A DNA stretch of 64,000 nt from Acarospora socialis. Its lineage: Eukaryota; Ascomycota; Lecanoromycetes; Acarosporales; Acarosporaceae. Numbering within the stretch: the first letter of the stretch is position 1; the number at the start of each line of letters is the position of its first letter. The translations under genes and the position numbers were made by a program. Shown here piece by piece: positions 1-12,249 of this stretch. The notes under the pieces are model-generated. The model had not been told where the DNA came from. It worked only from the letters and a program-made list of their open reading frames with translations, and ran no database searches. The DNA is taken from contig JAMYGW020000001.1 of assembly GCA_025617375.2 (NCBI GenBank), positions 2,666,001-2,730,000 of the forward strand. The letters run 5' to 3'.

Positions 1-1294
1 TTATAAGTTAGAGCTGCTGAAGATTCTAAATATTCATAATGTCTTTCATATCAGTTTACTCTGAGTTCATAGATCTTACAAAGACAATGAATCTTCAGAA
101 CTCAAATCTTTACATTTAGTGATAAACTCATGTTATAGAATCTTAACCACTAAGACAAAAGACCTGCCTGACTTGTGTGATCAGGTTCTAAGTGAATATA
201 TGAGTGAATGTGCAGATTGTGCAATGTGCAACTGTAACAACTCAGATGTACATGAGTATGAGATTTTCACTATTTTGAATTCATGAGTTCAAACAATTCT
301 CAATGAACAATCAATACTACAATATCAAATTACATAAAAAAAGTACACAGATTCTACCTGAGAATTCAAAGTTAATGTGAAGAATGTTTGAAGACTAATT
401 AACAAGTTTCACAAGAAAAATCTCAACAAGCTCAAATCAACATCTGCAAAGCTCACAGAAACTAAAGTCTGACTTAATTTCATCTTGTATTCACATGCAA
501 AACTACTTGTCACTCACATTGCATAAAAGTACAGACTCTTGTGAGTGTTCTTTACTCAGAACAGTTTAAATAATATGTTAATAAAATTCTTAAAAAGTCA
601 GAATACTGATCAAAAGAACTCAACAGAGCTTAACAAGATAGATCTGTGATGAAGATTTAACAAAACTGTTGAAGATAACTGAGTTCAGTGAAGCTTAAAT
701 TGAAGTTTTATGAAGATGTGAGAAAAACTGTGAATTATGATGCTAAAAAATCAATATTCATAACAATATCAGAGATAAGAATCATCTATAGAAGCTGAAA
801 AAAGAAGTTGACACATAATGAACTGAAGAGCAGAAAGAGAATTTATTTTTTTCAGTCAAAAAAAATATGAATAATGTATTTTCTTCAGTCATAGAAGAAA
901 AAGAGAATGTTATTAATCAGTATTATAATCATATCTGTATAAAGAAAACTTACAGAAAAAAGAGAAAGAGCTGATCATCATAGTGATGAAAGACATCTAC
1001 TCTGTTTTTTTGATCATGATCTGCTGAACTTTCTTCATATATATAAGTATTTGTGAAGTTTTCTCATTCTCACAAAGCTTCAAAAACTCATTCACATAAC
1101 TCAAAACAATTCACACAATCACACACAGAAGCAGCAACACATCAGAAAACAACACAGAGAACAATAATGATGATAAAGATGATGATGATAACAGCAATAC
1201 AGCACTCAAAACAATAACTGCAACAGCTATAAACTATTAATTTTAGACACAACAGATCAGAAAAAATCACATATTAATTTAATTTTCATCTGAA

Positions 1295-1680
1295 TCATCA
1301 GAAAATCTGCATGTCTGTTCAGAAATCTACAAGTATTCTGTGCACTTGTTAGTTTCTGTAATATAATATTTGTGAAAATAAACAATGATTCTTGAATTAC
1401 TTTGAGCTTCAGAGCACAGCAAACACATTAATATCTGAGCATTTTTCTGTTTCATCATCAGAATGAATTATTGATATGCTTTGTGATAATTCAAAAACTC
1501 AATAACTTACAATACTTTGCAATATTGTCAAAACAGCAAAGTCAGAAGCTCTGTTTTCTGAATAGTTAAGTTTTGTTGAAGAAATTGATTGTTGATGACA
1601 ACAAAAATCAAAAAATGTGTCAAATCAGTGATAAACTCATCATAAGCTTTAAAATGATGATCTGAAGAAGAAGCAGTCAT
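1295..1680 (-). pseudogene. Antisense Cys-rich reading in G1-A 3' region (fossil)
   Basis: On the strand opposite to pol, a reading begins at an ATG at 1680 and runs toward about 1295. It has a C-x2-C pair, a later Lys-Cys pair and a further Cys, followed by an acidic Asp/Ser tail. The same arrangement starts at 4832 in G1-B. Small antisense ORFs with Cys clusters near the 3' LTR occur in some fungal gypsy elements (family knowledge, not tested here). The reading is broken. Function is unknown; a zinc-binding fold is inference only. Confidence 0.4.
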
Positions 1681-2039
1681 TATTTAGTTATTTATGAAAT
1701 ATTCATGTATTAGTCAACAGTTCACTACACATGCTCAGAATGAACATCTGACACATAGTGAGATGAATGATGTTATCTCACAACTACTCATCAATTATAT
1801 TCAACTTGATTTTGTGTGTGCAAATGATGTGATGCAGAAAAAAGATTGAGAAAACATGTATTTTGTATGCAAAAAAATCAAAATCACTCACTTTTAATAT
1901 GTTTTCACATTCTGCTCAGGAATTCTTATCTGATTATGAGTGAAAAGACTTGATGAAAATTTCACTGCAATTATAATGATGAAGTTACTTGACTGCAAGT
2001 GAAAGATCTTGACATTTCATTGCAAAAAGATCATCTACT

Positions 2040-2570
2040 TACTCAGACAGTCAAATAAACTCATAAAACATTAAAGACATTCATAACAGTCAAGTAAGTT
2101 TGCAGAATGTCAAAAATATTCATAACAGTCAGATAAGCTCACAGAACATTAAAAATGATCATGAAACACTGAAGAAGATCTGTAAAATGTCAAAAATAAC
2201 TATAAAACACTGAAGAAGACTCACAGAACATCAGAAATGATCATAAGATATTGAAGAAAATTTGTGAAATGTCAAAGATGATTATAAGACACTGAAGAAG
2301 ATCTGTGAAATATTATAAATAATTATAAAATACTGAAGTAAGTTCACAGAGCATCAGAAAAGATCTGCAAAACATTATAGATGATTGTGAAACATCAGAA
2401 GCTGCTTATGAAAAATTAAAAAAGATTTACAAGACATAGTGCTCATAAGACACTGAAGAATGTTCATAAAGTATTGAGATAAGTTTGCAGAGTATTGACA
2501 TAAACTCATAAAATATTGAGATTAAATCACAGAGTATTGATCAAGTCAGAATGAGCTGAAGAACTGTTTC
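2040..2570 (+). repeat. Degenerate minisatellite of family G1
   Basis: Runs of short units of the type 'cataaaacactgaag / cacagaacatcaga' repeat with a period close to 39 bp. The same array occurs at about 5180-5860 in G1-B and inverted at about 17960-18835 in G1-C, always between the chromodomain and the 3' LTR, so it is a fixed part of the family. Boundaries are approximate. Confidence 0.7.
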
Positions 2571-2709
2571 AGTACTTTTTTTTTCTACAGAATTTTGAAT
2601 ATTAAAGAAATCTTACTCATTATTTTTCTTCTCATCAAGAAGTTTTTTCAACAGAGAGTTAACTGAAGATAAATATCATAAAAATGCAGCACATAAGAGA
2701 GAAAACAAC

Positions 2710-2903
2710 TATAAGCTCACTTTGATTTTCAGAGAGTTAGAGCTTTCTTGTGAGATCTTATGTAGTTAGTATGCTTAGTAAGTCAGTCTTTGCAAAGAGA
2801 TAAAAGTGCACACTTTTTCTTTTGCAAAGATTAACAACAATTCTATTTATGCATCTCAACTCTTAAAGTTCATTATCATGTAACTGTCAAGATCAGTTTC
2901 ACA
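2710..2903 (+). repeat. 3' LTR of G1-A (194 bp)
   Basis: 194 bp, homologous over its whole length to the LTR pair of G1-C (17586-17779 and 25925-26118) and to the split LTR of G1-B. It ends in ...CACA, and the integrase region of G1-B resumes at 2904. Confidence 0.88.
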
Positions 2904-4439
2904 TTAGCAGAGTTCACATATAATGTAAACAAGCATTTCACAACTCAAAAGACATCTTTTGAGATGATCTACAGATATCACTCAAGATTCAATTTATTGA
3001 TGATGAATAAAATAATTAAACATATCACAAAGCAAGAAAGCTTCACAGAAGCTAAAAATCTAACAAATTAACTTTGCACAAGTTGTGAAGAAACTCAAAA
3101 ATCTCTTATGAGAGCTCAAGAGTATCAGAAAAAGTACTATGATAAGAAATAAAGAAACATTATGTTTGTATTGAGACAGAAAATTTAACTATATATCAAG
3201 AACATATTCATAGAGAGACTCTCACAGAAACTAAATTGACTATGCTATAAACTCTATAGAATTCTCAAATGAATAAAGAATCAAGTTTATAAGTTAAAGC
3301 TGCTGAAGACTCTAAATATTCATAATGTCTTTTATGTCAATTTACTTTGAATTCATAAATCTTATAAAGATGACAAATTCTCAGAATCTGAATCTTTACA
3401 TTTAGTAATAAATTTGAATATATGTGAGTATGAAATCTTCATTATTTTAAATTTGTGAATTCAAACAATTCTCAATGAACAGTCAATACTGCAATATCAA
3501 ATTGCATAAAAAGAATACACAAACTCTATCTGAAAATCTGAAGTTAATGTGAAGAATGCTTGAAGATTAATTAATAAGTTGCATAAAAAAACTTCAACAA
3601 GTTCAAATCAACACTCACAAAGTTCACAGAAACTAAAGTCTGACTTAATTTCATCTTGTATTCATATGCAAAACTACTTGTCACTTGCACTGCATAGAAG
3701 TGCAGACTCTTACAAGTGTTCTTTATTCAGAACAGTCTAAATGATGTGTCAATAAGATTTTTAAAAAATCAGAATGTTGATCAAAAGAACTCAGCAGAGT
3801 TTAACAAGATAGATCTGTAATGAAAATTTAATAAAACTATCAAAGATAACTAAGTTCAGCAGAACTTAAACTGAGATTCTGCAGAGATACAAGAGAAATT
3901 GTAAATGATGATGTTAAAATATCAGTATTCATAATAATATCAGAAGTGAAAATCATCTATAAAAGTCAAAAGAAAAAGTTGACACATAATGAGTTAGAAA
4001 GCAAGAAGAAAATCTATTTTCTTCAGTTAAAGAAAATGTAAGCAACATATTTTCTTCAGTCATAGAGAAAGAAAAGAATGCTATTAATTAATATTATATC
4101 ATATCTGTATAAAGAAAACTTACAGAAGAGAAAGAAAGAGCTAATCATTATAATAATGAGAAACATCTGCTCTGCTCTTTCAGTCATAACTTATTAAACT
4201 TTTTTTATATACATAAATATTCACAGAGTTTTCTCACTCTCACAAAGCTTCAAAAACTCATTCACATAACTCAAAACAATTCACACAGTCACACATAAGA
4301 GCAGCAATACATCAAGAAACAACACAGAAAACAGTGATGATGATAATATTATAGCACTCAAAACAACAACTGCAACAGCTATAAACTATTAATTTTAGAC
4401 ACAACAAATCAGAAAAAATCACATATTAATTTAATTTTT

Positions 4440-4832
4440 ATCTGAATCATCAGAAAATCTATATGTCTGCTTAAAGATCTGCAAGTATTTTGTGTACTTA
4501 TCAGCTTTCACAGTATAACATCTGTGAAAGTAAACAACAGTTCTTGAATTACTTTAAGTTTCAGTGCACAGCAAACACATTGATATCTGAGCATTTCTTT
4601 GTTTCATCATCAGAATAAACTGTTGATATGTTTTATGATGATTTAAAAGCTCAATAGCTCACAACACTTCACAATATTGTCAGAACAGCAAAGTCAGAAG
4701 CTTTATTTTCTGAGTAGTTAAGTTTTGTTGAAAAGAATGACTGTTGATGACAATAAAGATTGAAAAATGCATCAAATCAGCAATAAACTCATCATAAACT
4801 TTAAAACAATGATTCAGAAAAGAAGCAGTCAT
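4440..4832 (-). pseudogene. Antisense Cys-rich reading in G1-B 3' region (fossil)
   Basis: Counterpart of the antisense reading at 1295-1680: same start context (ATG at 4832), same order of Cys residues and same acidic tail. It is broken in several places. Conservation of position in two copies is seen directly; function is unknown. Confidence 0.4.
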
Positions 4833-5179
4833 CATTTAGTTATTTATGAAATACTCATGTGTTAGTCAACAACTCATTACACATGTTCAAAATGAATGTC
4901 TGACACACAGTGAGATGAATGATGTCATTTTATAATTATTCACTGACTATATTCAACTTAATTTTGCATGTGCAAATGATGTGATGCAGAAAAAAGATTG
5001 AGAAAACACACATTTTGTATGCAAAAAAATTGAAATCACTCACTTTTGATATGTTTTCACATTTCACTCAGAAATTCTTACTCAGTCATAAGCAGAAGAA
5101 CTTGATGAAGATTTCATCATAATTATAATAATAAAGTTACTTAACTGCAAGCAGAAAGTCTTGACATTTCATTATAGAA

Positions 5180-5860
5180 AGATCATTTACTTATTTAACA
5201 CAGTTAAATAAGTTTGCAAGACATCAAGAATGTTCACAACAGTCAAATAAGCTCACAAGATATTAAAGATGTTTGCAACAGCTAAGTAAATTTATAAGAT
5301 ATCAGAGATGTTCACAACAGTCAGATAAGTTTGCAAGATGTTAAAAATGTTTATGATAGTTAAATAAGTTTGCAAGATATTAAAAATGTTTGTAACAGCT
5401 GAATAAACTTGTAAAATATCAAAAATATTCACAACAGCTAAGTAAGCTTGTGAGACATCAAAGACATTCACAATAGTTAAGTAAGTTTGCAGAACATCAA
5501 AAACATTTATAACAGTCAGATAAGTTTACAGAACATCAGAAATAATCATAAAATACTGAAGAAAATATGCAGAACATTAAAAATAATCATGAGACACTGA
5601 AAAAAATCTGTAAAATATTGTAAATAACTGTAAAACACTGAGATAAGTTCACAGAGTATTGAGAAAGATCTGCAAGATATTGTAGATGATTGTGAAACAT
5701 TGAGAGTTGTTTACAAAAGATCAAAGAAGATTTGCAAGACATAATATTCACAAGACATCAAAGAATGTTCATAAAGTATTGAGATAAGTTTGCAGAATAT
5801 TGATACAAACTTATAAAATACTGAGATTAAATCACAAAGTATTAATCAAGTTAAAATGAA
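5180..5860 (+). repeat. Minisatellite of family G1, copy B
   Basis: Tandem units of about 39 bp of the type 'cagctaaataagtttgcaag' followed by 'acatcaaagatgttcacaa'. It is longer than the array in G1-A, so unit number differs between copies of one family. Confidence 0.7.
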
Positions 5861-6014
5861 CTAAAGAACTGTCTCAGTACTCTTTTTTTTTACAGAATTT
5901 TAAATATTGAAAAAATCTTACTCACTGTTTTTCTTCTTATCAAGAAGTTTTTTCAATAGAGAGTCAGCTAAAGATAAGTGTCATAAAAATGCAATACATA
6001 AGAAGAAAAATAAC

Positions 6015-6151
6015 TGTAAATTCATTCTGATTTGTGAAGAGCTAGAGCTTTCTTATGAAATCTTGTGTAGTTAATATGCTTAGTAAGTCAGTCTTTGCAA
6101 AGAAATAAAAGCACACACTTTTTCTTTTGCAAAGACTAGCAACAATTTTAT
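6015..6151 (+). repeat. 3' LTR of G1-B, left part
   Basis: First 137 bp of the 194-bp G1 LTR. The remaining 57 bp lie at 12193-12249, beyond G2-1. The last five bases, TTTAT (6147-6151), are repeated at 12188-12192 as the target duplication of G2-1. Confidence 0.9.
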
Positions 6152-6468
6152 TGTTATGTCTCAACTGAGATTTCTCAGTTATAGGGCTAGAATTTGTGCT
6201 CTTTGATATAAAGGTTCAAAGATTCTAGATAAACAGTAGCTTTGTATTGCATAACTAAATGAGTTGAACACAATTGATTTCATAAGAAAATCAATTCTAC
6301 TATATAGAAATGAGCACACTGACATACTCAGCACTTCAGTGTTCTGGTGTGCTCTCTGACACATGCTCATGAGAAAATGCTTGGTGTTTTGTCATTTCAT
6401 GCTCAGAGTTACACTTTCTCAGATATATTTCTCATTTCACTGTTTCTTTCTAAAGTATGATTGTAACA
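6152..6468 (-). repeat. 3' LTR of G2-1 (317 bp)
   Basis: 317 bp, matching 11871-12187 end to end. Bounded by TGTTA...TAACA and preceded by target duplication TTTAT (6147-6151). Confidence 0.93.
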
Positions 6469-6666
6469 CTATTTCTTCTTTCTCAGGTGCTAGTTTTCTA
6501 GAATTTATTTAAGTAAGAGTATATATCAGCATCTGCTCATCATCTTTTGATGATGCATCTGAAATTCAAAAATTGACTTTGTCTTGCTGATACTATATTT
6601 TGTAAAGAAAATCCTGCACTTGTTTCTTGTGATTGTTGTCTAAACATCAGTCTCTCTTGTATCACA

Positions 6667-7013
6667 ATGTCTTCTGATTCTTCAGCATTGTTTGACTTTT
6701 TTAAGTCTGCAAAGTGTGTCAAGTGTGTGTGTCAAGATTGTTTCTGCATTGATCTCTTTCTTGACTTTCTTGAGTCTGTTTGCTTCAAAACCAAAAATGA
6801 GCTCTCTCTGACTCTTGATGAGCAACTTTCTGTGCTTTTGACAAAAATTGCTAGATTGCAAAAAATCTTAAAACAGTCTGAAACTTGAATTGATACAAAA
6901 GCAAAGTGTCTTGCTGAAGAGCTTACAGATGATAATGATGAAACAGAGAATGAGAATTCTCAATCATTGTTGTAACTCATTAACATGATGTCTTCATTCT
7001 TCTGAGCTAATCT
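6667..7013 (+). pseudogene. Antisense small ORF of family G2, copy 1
   Basis: On the strand opposite to pol, between the chromodomain and the 3' LTR. The reading starts 198 bp inside the LTR edge with MSSDSS, followed by a Cys cluster (KC-x2-C-x-C-x2-C-x-C-ID) and a Leu-rich helix with the motif LKQSE. Homologous ORFs lie at the same place in G2-2 (34046-34384) and G3 (53395-53712). In this copy the longest open part is 73 residues (6667-6888), with homology continuing to about 7013. No recognised domain; a small zinc-binding or coiled-coil accessory protein is inference. Confidence 0.6.
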
Positions 7014-7711
7014 TGACTTCTTTTCTTAAAACATCAAAGTGTTCTTGCACAGTTCTTGAGATTTTTCTTGAGTTTTCAGATATTTTCTGATGTATTATAT
7101 TTCTTTCATTTCATGAGATAGTGAACTTTCCCACTAATCATTCTCTTCTCTAAAATGTTCTTGACTTCATATTCTTTGTTGAGTTTGACAGGTGTTTTGA
7201 TGATTTGAAGTGGTATGAACTGATTGCAGTGCTGTAACATGAATGCATGAAATACTGAATGTATTCTCATCTTCTTGAGTAAGTCTAGCTCATAGCTTAA
7301 TTTCTTGATGTTTCATATGATTTTGAATGGTTCAATGCTCTTGTTTTCTAGCTTCTTGCTTCTTTTCTTTGTTCATATGTTGTTCATTCTCAGATATATC
7401 TTCTTCTCTTTTTTAAATGCTTTTGTCTCTGTTGTTCATTTCATCTGCTGTTTGATTCATTTTATCAGATTTTGATGCAGTTTCTTCATTTAAGTGATGT
7501 CTAAAATCACTCTTTGACTTCATGATTCATGTTCTTTGAGATCTCATCATATCTCTGAGTTATAGTCATAGTTCACATAGAAAGATGTCTCTTCTGTGGT
7601 TTCATTTCTTGTGTTGTTGTATGTAAATTGTGCTGTTGATAACAGTCATACTCAGTTGCTCTGATTCTCATTGATATAGTGTTTCAAGTATGTTTTTACT
7701 GTCTGATTCAT

Positions 7712-7960
7712 TCATTTACTCTGTTCATCTGTCTGTGAGTGATATGTCATCAACATTTTGTGTTTTATCTTGAGTTTTGCTGTGAGCATTTCCCAAAACT
7801 TGCTTGTAAACAGCTTGTCTCTGTCAATGATAAACTCTTTTGATAGTTCATGATTGCTAATCAATTCTTGCAGTATGATATATGTCAATACTGGTGCTGT
7901 TGTGATTTCTTTGAATGAAATGAACATTGTGTACTTGATCAATCTGTTCACTATAGTCAA
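7712..7960 (-). pseudogene. Integrase core segment of G2-1
   Basis: An 82-residue open stretch matches the central gypsy integrase core: 'IVNRLIKYTMFI', 'LISNHELSKEFIIDRDKLF' and 'HKMLMTYHSQTDEQS' correspond to the family's VDR-x-TK, SDRG-type and YHPQTDGQ-type landmarks. It is an open fragment of a broken pol and is listed only to anchor the element's strand and family. Confidence 0.85.
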
Positions 7961-10900
7961 TATACTATTGAATCTTATTTTTCATGCTGAGTCCTTAAAC
8001 AGTGATAGCTTCATAATGAAGTTCATGATAACTGATTTTCATGATGCATTTGATGCATTCAATTGTGTTACTTCATTGTATTGTCTGCTTCAACTGATCT
8101 TATTTTTTCAACATGAATTGCACACAGTGATCATCTTGATGATTCAATTTCTAAAATCACTAATGTTGTGTCTTCTTCACACTAGATCTTCAGTGCATTT
8201 AACTTCTAGATGTTCTTCAGCTCTGTCATAGTGACATATCTTGATGAGTTCTTTGTTCATCAATGAAGCTTACTTCATCTTGTGCATTGCTGCTAAGTCT
8301 TTTGTGAGAATTCTGTCATTGTCTTCACTTAGAATTTCAGCATGTATTGCTTGTACATCTTCATGATCAGATTATCTGCTCAAGACATCTGCTTCACTGT
8401 TCTCATTATTTTTCTTGTAATGAATTTGAAATTCATAATCTGTCAACTGTTCTGCTCAACAAATCTGTTATTGATTGAGTTGCTTTGTTGTTGTGAAGTT
8501 TCTCAGATTCTTGTGATTCATATAGATCTGAATTGACTTGCTTGTTTCTGCAAAATAAGATCTTCAATCTTGCAGTGCTTTCACTATCACAAGAAGTTTC
8601 TTGTCATGAACCTCATATCTTTTCTTGAGTTCTGATAGTTTTCTAAATTGATACATTATGAGTTTCTGTCATTTTTCTTCAATCTGATATAGACATGCTT
8701 TTACTGCAAAATCTGAAGTGTTGATCTTCAGTATCTTTTTACATGCTGAATTGAGTATTCTCAGATGTGTCATTTCACTGAGACTTTTCTTTAATATGTG
8801 AAATGCATTCTTCTGTTCTTTTTCTCAATGTTATTCTTTGTTCTTGTGTGTCAAATGTGTTAATGATTTTGCAATTCTTGCATAGTTTGATACAAACTTT
8901 CAATAATAGTTTGTCAGTCCTAGAAAGACTTGTACTTTCTTGATTCTTTTCAGTGTTGATCAGTTTCTGACTGCTTTTATCTTCTTTGAATTCTTCTCAA
9001 TTTGTTCAGATCAAATTACATAGTCTAGAAACTCAACTTTCTTGATCTCAAATCTGCTTTTCAACTTTTTCATGTACAAAGCTCTCTGATTAAGCTTTGT
9101 TAACACTTTTCTCATATGCTCTCAATGCTTTGTAAGATCTTCTGAGTATATCAGAATATTATCAAGATACATGATCACAAAATCATTGAGATACTCTCTC
9201 AACATGTCATTGATCAATCTCTGAAAGATGATTGAGACATTTTTTAACTCAAATGACATAACAGTGTACTCATAATGTCTGTATTTCATTCAGAATGTCA
9301 TTTTTCATTCTTTATCTTCTTTCATTCTGACTCAGTAATAGACATTCTTAAGATTTAAGCTCATAAACTACTTAGTCTTATCTAACTGATCTTGCAACTC
9401 TTTTATCAATGATAGAAAATAACTATCTTGATGAGTTATCTCATTAAGTTGTCTGTAGTCAACACATAGTCACTTTCTGTCATTCTTCTTTGATATAAAC
9501 AGAATCAGGTATTCTGCTGATGACTTAAATAGTTTGATGAATTCTCTCTTTAAATTCTCATCAAGATAAGTTCTTACTTTCTTGAGTTGATTCTCACTCA
9601 TTGAGTATAATGACATTCACTTAGATTGCTTTTCATCCAATAGCAGTATCTCATGATTTCATAACTTATGCTCTGATAAACTCATTTCTGATTGTTCAGA
9701 GATCTCATATGTGTCTTCAATTGTGCATATTTCTTTTGTGACTCAGTCAATTCATAAATTCTTTTCATGTAATCAGAACATCTCTAGTACTGTGTCATAT
9801 CTGATTGATCTCATAATGTCAAAGATTATCTCTTGTGAGTTTTTCAGAATTGAGATCTTCACACTGATTTCTTCATTAATTCTTTTGATGACTTCATTTG
9901 TCATTTGTATGTTGAATGAACAGTGCACTCACTGTGTCATCAATTTTAACATGTCAATCATTCATTAATTTATAATGTTGCCATCTGCTTCAGAATTCAC
10001 CAATGTGTCAATCTGATGTTCATTAATTATGACTTTGATTCATATTTGATGATCATTGTTCTGTTCTTGAGATGCTGCTAGTTTTTTATTCTCTAGTTTT
10101 GTTGAGAAAGCTTTTCATTTTTTGACTCACTTGATCATTCAGTTCATCTTCAAAGTTCTTGAAACCATCTGAGTTTTCTTCTGATCATAAGATTCACATA
10201 CTTTAGGCTGTGCTGCTCAATGTGTCTTTTCAGATGTAGTCAAGATTTATACTGATCATACTTCATCTGCAACTGACTCTCAAAAATTCTTACTCTTTGC
10301 AGAAATTCAGATGATATATATTCTTCACTGAAGATTCATCTGCTCTTATTTTGTGTGATGTATTCTTCAGATAAGCATATCTTGATCTTGTGACTCTTTG
10401 TTTTTCATACAAGAGATTTTGACAATGTTGCATCATTGCTGCTGAAACATTCATTTTTAACAGTCATCATCAGTTCTTCTAACTGATTGCATGTCTTTTG
10501 TTCTTCTATACTTTTGTGTCATGCTTTCTGTTTTTAAGCTTGCATCTCTTGCTCAAGCTCTCATTCTTCAAACTGAAGCTTTTCTTCTTTCAATGCTTGT
10601 TGTTGATTCTTGAAGTGCTGATATGTTGTTGTCAGTTTCATGTTGATTTTTCATTGATCAACTTTCTCTTGATTTGCATTCAAATTCAAGATCATTCAGA
10701 TGCTATCACTGTAGTCTTCTTTTATCTGAGTATCACAAGTATCAGTTTCTTCAATCTTAATCTTTAGAACACACAGTTCTTTTTTTACAGTGTTGTCTGA
10801 TCTAGATCATTCTGTAATATTGTAAGCTTTCTGTTTCTGACATAACTTCTTTGAATAATATTTGACTTCATTCTTGCTGCTCATGTGAGTTCAACACATG

Positions 10901-11870
10901 TCATCATAGCAAGCTGTTCAGCTAAAATCATCATGCACTACTTTCTTAGTTATGATTGCAGCTTTCTTTCTTTCTTTCTTGAGTTTCTTGCAATTCTGTG
11001 CAAGATGTTCAGTAATGTTACAGTTGTAACATTTTCATGTCTCTCAGTTACTCAGAGACTTCTCTTTTGAAAATTGTTTTTTTTTTTGTGGTGCTTTCTT
11101 CAGTCTCTGTGTCAAAGATTGATTTTATTTCATTGTATTAAGATTCATGAAGTTCAAGTAATGTCATCTTTGATTTTCTCTATTGATTCAGCCTGTTCAT
11201 TTCTGATGTCAGTAGTCTCTTTTTTTTATCTGTTGCTCTCATTGATAACTGTTTATCATGATTGTCTTATTGATAAGTTCTTGCAGATCATTGAGTCTGT
11301 CACTTTGTGCAATCTTGTTCTTGATAGATTCTTTCAAGTCTCAATAGTAAGCTGATGCTAACTGATTCAGATTTCATTACATGAGTGCTGCAATCTGTTG
11401 AAACTCTGTCACATACTTGACTGCAGATTCTTCTTGTCATAACATGTGAATTCTTCATTCTGCTGCACATTTCTCATCAATTATTCTGAAGATTCTTCTC
11501 AGCTTTTCTTTGAACTGCATTCAGTTCTCTATACAAGATGTATTTCATTTTCAGTTGAGAATGCTCTTGATCATAAACTTGTTGAGCTGTGATTTGATTC
11601 AATTAAATGCTGTGTTCTTCATGTAGAATGTTGCAAACAAGACTCTGTTGACATTGCTTTCAAACTTTTTCTGATTGAAGTTGACATACAGATTAATTTG
11701 AGCAAGAAATTGTCTCAAGTTTCATCAATCTTTCATAAAGTTCTCTGAAGTCTTGACTTTAGATACTCTGTGATTGATGTTGACTATCTTTGTTGATTTG
11801 ATGCTCTGCAATACATCATCTGAGATTGATTCTTTGAATGACATTCTTTATATTGTAAGAGTGTTCAAAG

Positions 11871-12187
11871 TGTTACATTTTAACTGAGATTTCTTGATTA
11901 TAGGACTAAAGTTTGTGCTCTTTGATATAAAGATTCAAAGATTCTAGATAAACAGTAGCTTTGTATTGCATAACTAGATGAGTTGAACACAATCAATTTT
12001 ATAAGAAAATCAATTCTACTATATAGAAATGAGCACACTGACACATTCAGCACTTCAGTGTTCTGATGTATTTTCTGACACATGCTCATGAGAGAATGCT
12101 CAGTGTTTCATTGTTTCATGCTTGAGACTACACTTTCTCAGACATACTTCTCATTTCACTGTTTCTTTCTAGAGTATGATCATAACA
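11871..12187 (-). repeat. 5' LTR of G2-1 (317 bp)
   Basis: Same length as the LTR at 6152-6468. The target duplication TTTAT follows at 12188-12192. Gag begins just inside, near 11840 on the minus strand. Confidence 0.93.
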
Positions 12188-12249
12188 TTTATCTATACAT
12201 CTCAACTCTTAAAGTTCATTATTATGTAACTGTCAAGATCAGTCTCACA
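12188..12249 (+). repeat. 3' LTR of G1-B, right part
   Basis: Five duplicated bases plus the last 57 bp of the 194-bp G1 LTR, ending ...CTCACA. Minus-strand copia sequence follows at 12250. Confidence 0.9.

Larger units (their letters stand above)
1..2903 (+). mobile_element. Gypsy G1-A, 3' end of a chromovirus fossil (Ty3/gypsy)
   Basis: Right-hand end of a Ty3/gypsy element whose left part lies outside the window. Parts in order: the integrase C-terminal tail (about 1-120, recognisable by its similarity to the 'NIHNVFHVSLL' type ending of gypsy integrases), a chromodomain-like stretch (about 240-380), a long 3' region with an antisense Cys-rich reading, a minisatellite, and a 194-bp 3' LTR ending at 2903. 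The same parts recur in G1-B and, inverted, in G1-C. The sequence after 2903 continues the integrase region of G1-B, so this copy sits inside another member of its own family. It is a fossil with many breaks in every frame and no usable protein. Family assignment is firm from the repeated parts; age cannot be read because the decay is not clock-like. Confidence 0.85.
6152..12187 (-). mobile_element. Gypsy G2-1, complete chromovirus fossil
   Basis: Complete Ty3/gypsy element of 6036 bp on the minus strand, with 317-bp LTRs at both ends and a TTTAT target duplication. Parts on the minus strand: gag (start region near 11840, CCHC knuckle near 11000), protease region (about 9700-10000), reverse transcriptase (about 9000-9500), RNase H (about 8400-8800), integrase (core about 7600-8100) and a chromodomain-like stretch (about 7050-7200). 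An antisense ORF on the plus strand begins at 6667. G2-2 and G3 share this layout. It is a fossil with many breaks spread over all genes; differences from its sister copies are overwhelmingly transitions. Confidence 0.93.
2904..12249 (+). mobile_element. Gypsy G1-B, 3' half, interrupted by G2-1
   Basis: Second plus-strand copy of the G1 chromovirus. Pol resumes directly after the 3' LTR of G1-A: integrase C-terminal region (about 2904-3400), chromodomain-like stretch (about 3420-3560), the antisense Cys-rich reading, the minisatellite, and a 194-bp LTR made of 6015-6151 plus 12188-12249. The LTR is split by G2-1 (6152-12187) with a 5-bp duplication TTTAT on both sides. To the right, copia sequence starts at 12250, so G1-B had itself inserted in Copia-2. 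It is a fossil with many breaks; its 5' half lies left of the window. Confidence 0.85.

Noticed and set aside
2040-5860. CRISPR array in the periodic regions
   Set aside because: The units are contiguous degenerate tandem repeats without unique spacers, lie inside fungal LTR elements, and have no cas genes nearby.
7854-8536. Plus-strand frames of 64-125 codons opposite G2-1 integrase and RNase H (also 32515-33197 and 44781-45502, minus)
   Set aside because: They mirror pol coding in the sense strand. Conservation follows from pol homology, and they lack the distinctive landmarks of the antisense ORF next to the 3' LTR.
10498-11355. Phe/Leu/Ser-rich open frames that look like membrane proteins (also 29696-30553 and 42257-42859)
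   Set aside because: They are the antisense strand of the Gln/Glu/Lys-rich gag of G2/G3. All three copies show the same frame only because the gag composition reads as hydrophobic in reverse.
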